Origin: Sphingomonadaceae bacterium
GTDB taxonomy: Bacteria; Pseudomonadota; Alphaproteobacteria; Sphingomonadales; Sphingomonadaceae
DNA length: 6,401 bases
Reading direction: 5' to 3'
Assembly: GCA_947446935.1 (NCBI GenBank)
Contig: CANFIV010000092.1
Location: 1 to 6,401, forward strand
The position numbers and the translations under genes were made by a program. A model generated the notes under the pieces. It did not search any database. It was not told the origin of the DNA and saw only the letters and a list, made by a program, of their open reading frames with translations. Below are positions 5,845 to 6,401 of the stretch, one piece after another (position 1 is the stretch's first letter; every line of letters begins with the position of its first letter).

Positions 5845-6141
5845 ATGATTGAAAATCAGATCATCAAGCCGTTAAAAGTAATCGGCCCCCTTGGGGAGCC
5901 ACTCTCCTTCGATAATCTGCCGCCGGCCTCGCTGAACCGATGGGTCATTCGCCGCAAAGCGGAAGTCGTTGCCGCTGTTAACGGTGGCTTGCTGACAATC
6001 GAAGAGGCCTGTGCACGCTACAACCTCACGCTGGAAGAGTTCGCATCCTGGCAGCGCGCGGTTGACCGGTCGGGCATGCAGGGCCTGCGTGTCACCCGCC
6101 TCCAGCATTACCGCGATCTCTATGAGCGCGAGTTCAGGTAG
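5845..6141 (+). CDS. sciP: SciP family cell-cycle regulator (DUF1153), CtrA inhibitor
   Basis: Small DNA-binding protein of 98 residues that in Caulobacter binds CtrA and blocks its activation of target promoters, helping set G1-phase transcription. The family core is unmistakable: KVIGPLGEPL (11-20), LPPASLNRWVIRRKAEVVAA (25-44), the HTH-like GGLLTIEEACARYNLTLEEF (47-66), and WQRAVDRSGMQGLRVTRLQH (69-88). The length is normal. The ATG at 5845 gives the common N-terminus MIENQ and has GAGA about six bases upstream. An in-frame ATG at 5833 would add four residues without a ribosome site. The end reads YEREFR, where relatives as I recall them end in a Gln/Arg-rich tail, a small deviation just before flanking DNA of IS character. 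It is cytoplasmic. It is a conserved alphaproteobacterial gene sitting between an acquired regulator and an IS fragment, so it could be the core copy or a second copy. Confidence 0.92.
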   Translation: MIENQIIKPLKVIGPLGEPLSFDNLPPASLNRWVIRRKAEVVAAVNGGLLTIEEACARYNLTLEEFASWQRAVDRSGMQGLRVTRLQHYRDLYEREFR

Positions 6142-6299
6142 CGAACAAATGTCAGGTGCGGCATACATTCCTTCCCAACCATCGTGATCGACCTTGTGAC
6201 TTGGCCCCTTGGTTTCCACCAGAAGGGATTAGAGCCCGGCATCGTTTTGATCCGACACCATTCTCTGGACCACCCCGGGCTAGAGTCTCCCGGCCTTGG
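6142..6299. other. Non-coding stretch holding the outer end of the IS3 element
   Basis: This lies between the sciP stop and the IS3 transposase stop, with no supported gene on either strand. The IS3 terminal inverted repeat must lie here if the element is complete. The sequence beginning TGATCCGACACC at 6248 is a possible terminus, because IS3 elements usually start with TG, but its partner repeat is outside the window. Confidence 0.4.
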
Positions 6300-6401
6300 T
6301 CACGGTGACGGGCTGGGTGCGTCATCGGGATTTATCAGCGTGATCGGGGGCTTGTTGCCAATGGCACCGTGCGGTCGATCCTCGTTGTAGTATCTGCGCC
6401 A
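6300..6401 (-). CDS. IS3-family transposase OrfB, C-terminal end (5' part beyond window)
   Basis: The last 33 residues of an IS3-family integrase-type transposase are visible on the minus strand: WRRYYNEDRPHGAIGNKPP, followed by a short tail ending PSPSP and a TGA at 6300-6302. The WRRYYNxxRPHxAIG motif is the conserved C-terminal signature just after the catalytic Glu of the DDE domain. The rest, including OrfA and the active site, lies to the right of the window. Whether the element is intact cannot be judged. Its outer end should fall in the non-coding stretch 6142-6299. Confidence 0.85.
   Translation of the reverse strand, partial: WRRYYNEDRPHGAIGNKPPITLINPDDAPSPSP

Noticed and set aside
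5872..6219. Minus-strand open frame opposite sciP
   Set aside because: The plus strand here is an unambiguous SciP; the minus-strand translation is a shadow.

Overview
The window reads as an alphaproteobacterial chromosome, most likely from the sphingomonads (Sphingomonadales). A clear SciP (DUF1153) protein supports this class. The left two thirds have the high GC (about 70% in lines I counted inside the LysR gene) and codon bias of that group, and a DUF3297 protein is present. The genus cannot be fixed from the sequence alone.

Left part (1-2706): a minus-strand, tightly packed catabolic operon. Its order of transcription is mmsA (CoA-acylating methylmalonate-semialdehyde dehydrogenase), a RidA/YjgF-family protein, then an acyl-CoA dehydrogenase that resembles isobutyryl-CoA dehydrogenase and runs off the left edge. 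The two dehydrogenases catalyse an early and the last step of valine breakdown to propionyl-CoA. A LysR-type regulator (2707-3600) is divergent from mmsA across an 89-bp gap. That gap holds a TTGC-N2-GCAA dyad next to a plausible mmsA promoter, which suggests local control.

Middle (3597-4095): a small DUF3297 gene on the minus strand converges on the LysR gene, and both stop codons lie in one CTAG. Its promoter elements sit so close to the ATG that the mRNA may be leaderless. A complete tRNA-Val with anticodon CAC follows on the plus strand.

Right part (4096-6401): directly after the tRNA the sequence becomes a patchwork. It contains a badly decayed IS630-family transposase (minus strand), a possible orphan terminator, and a very AT-rich gene for a LuxR-type HTH protein with an unrecognised N-terminal half (about 30% GC in its core). 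Next come a GC-rich stretch with no gene, an apparently intact sciP cell-cycle regulator gene, and the C-terminal end of an IS3-family transposase at the right edge. This is accessory, transfer-marked DNA around tRNA-Val and sciP. I found no CRISPR array, rRNA, toxin-antitoxin pair or recognisable defence system. The least explained item is the AT-rich LuxR-type gene.
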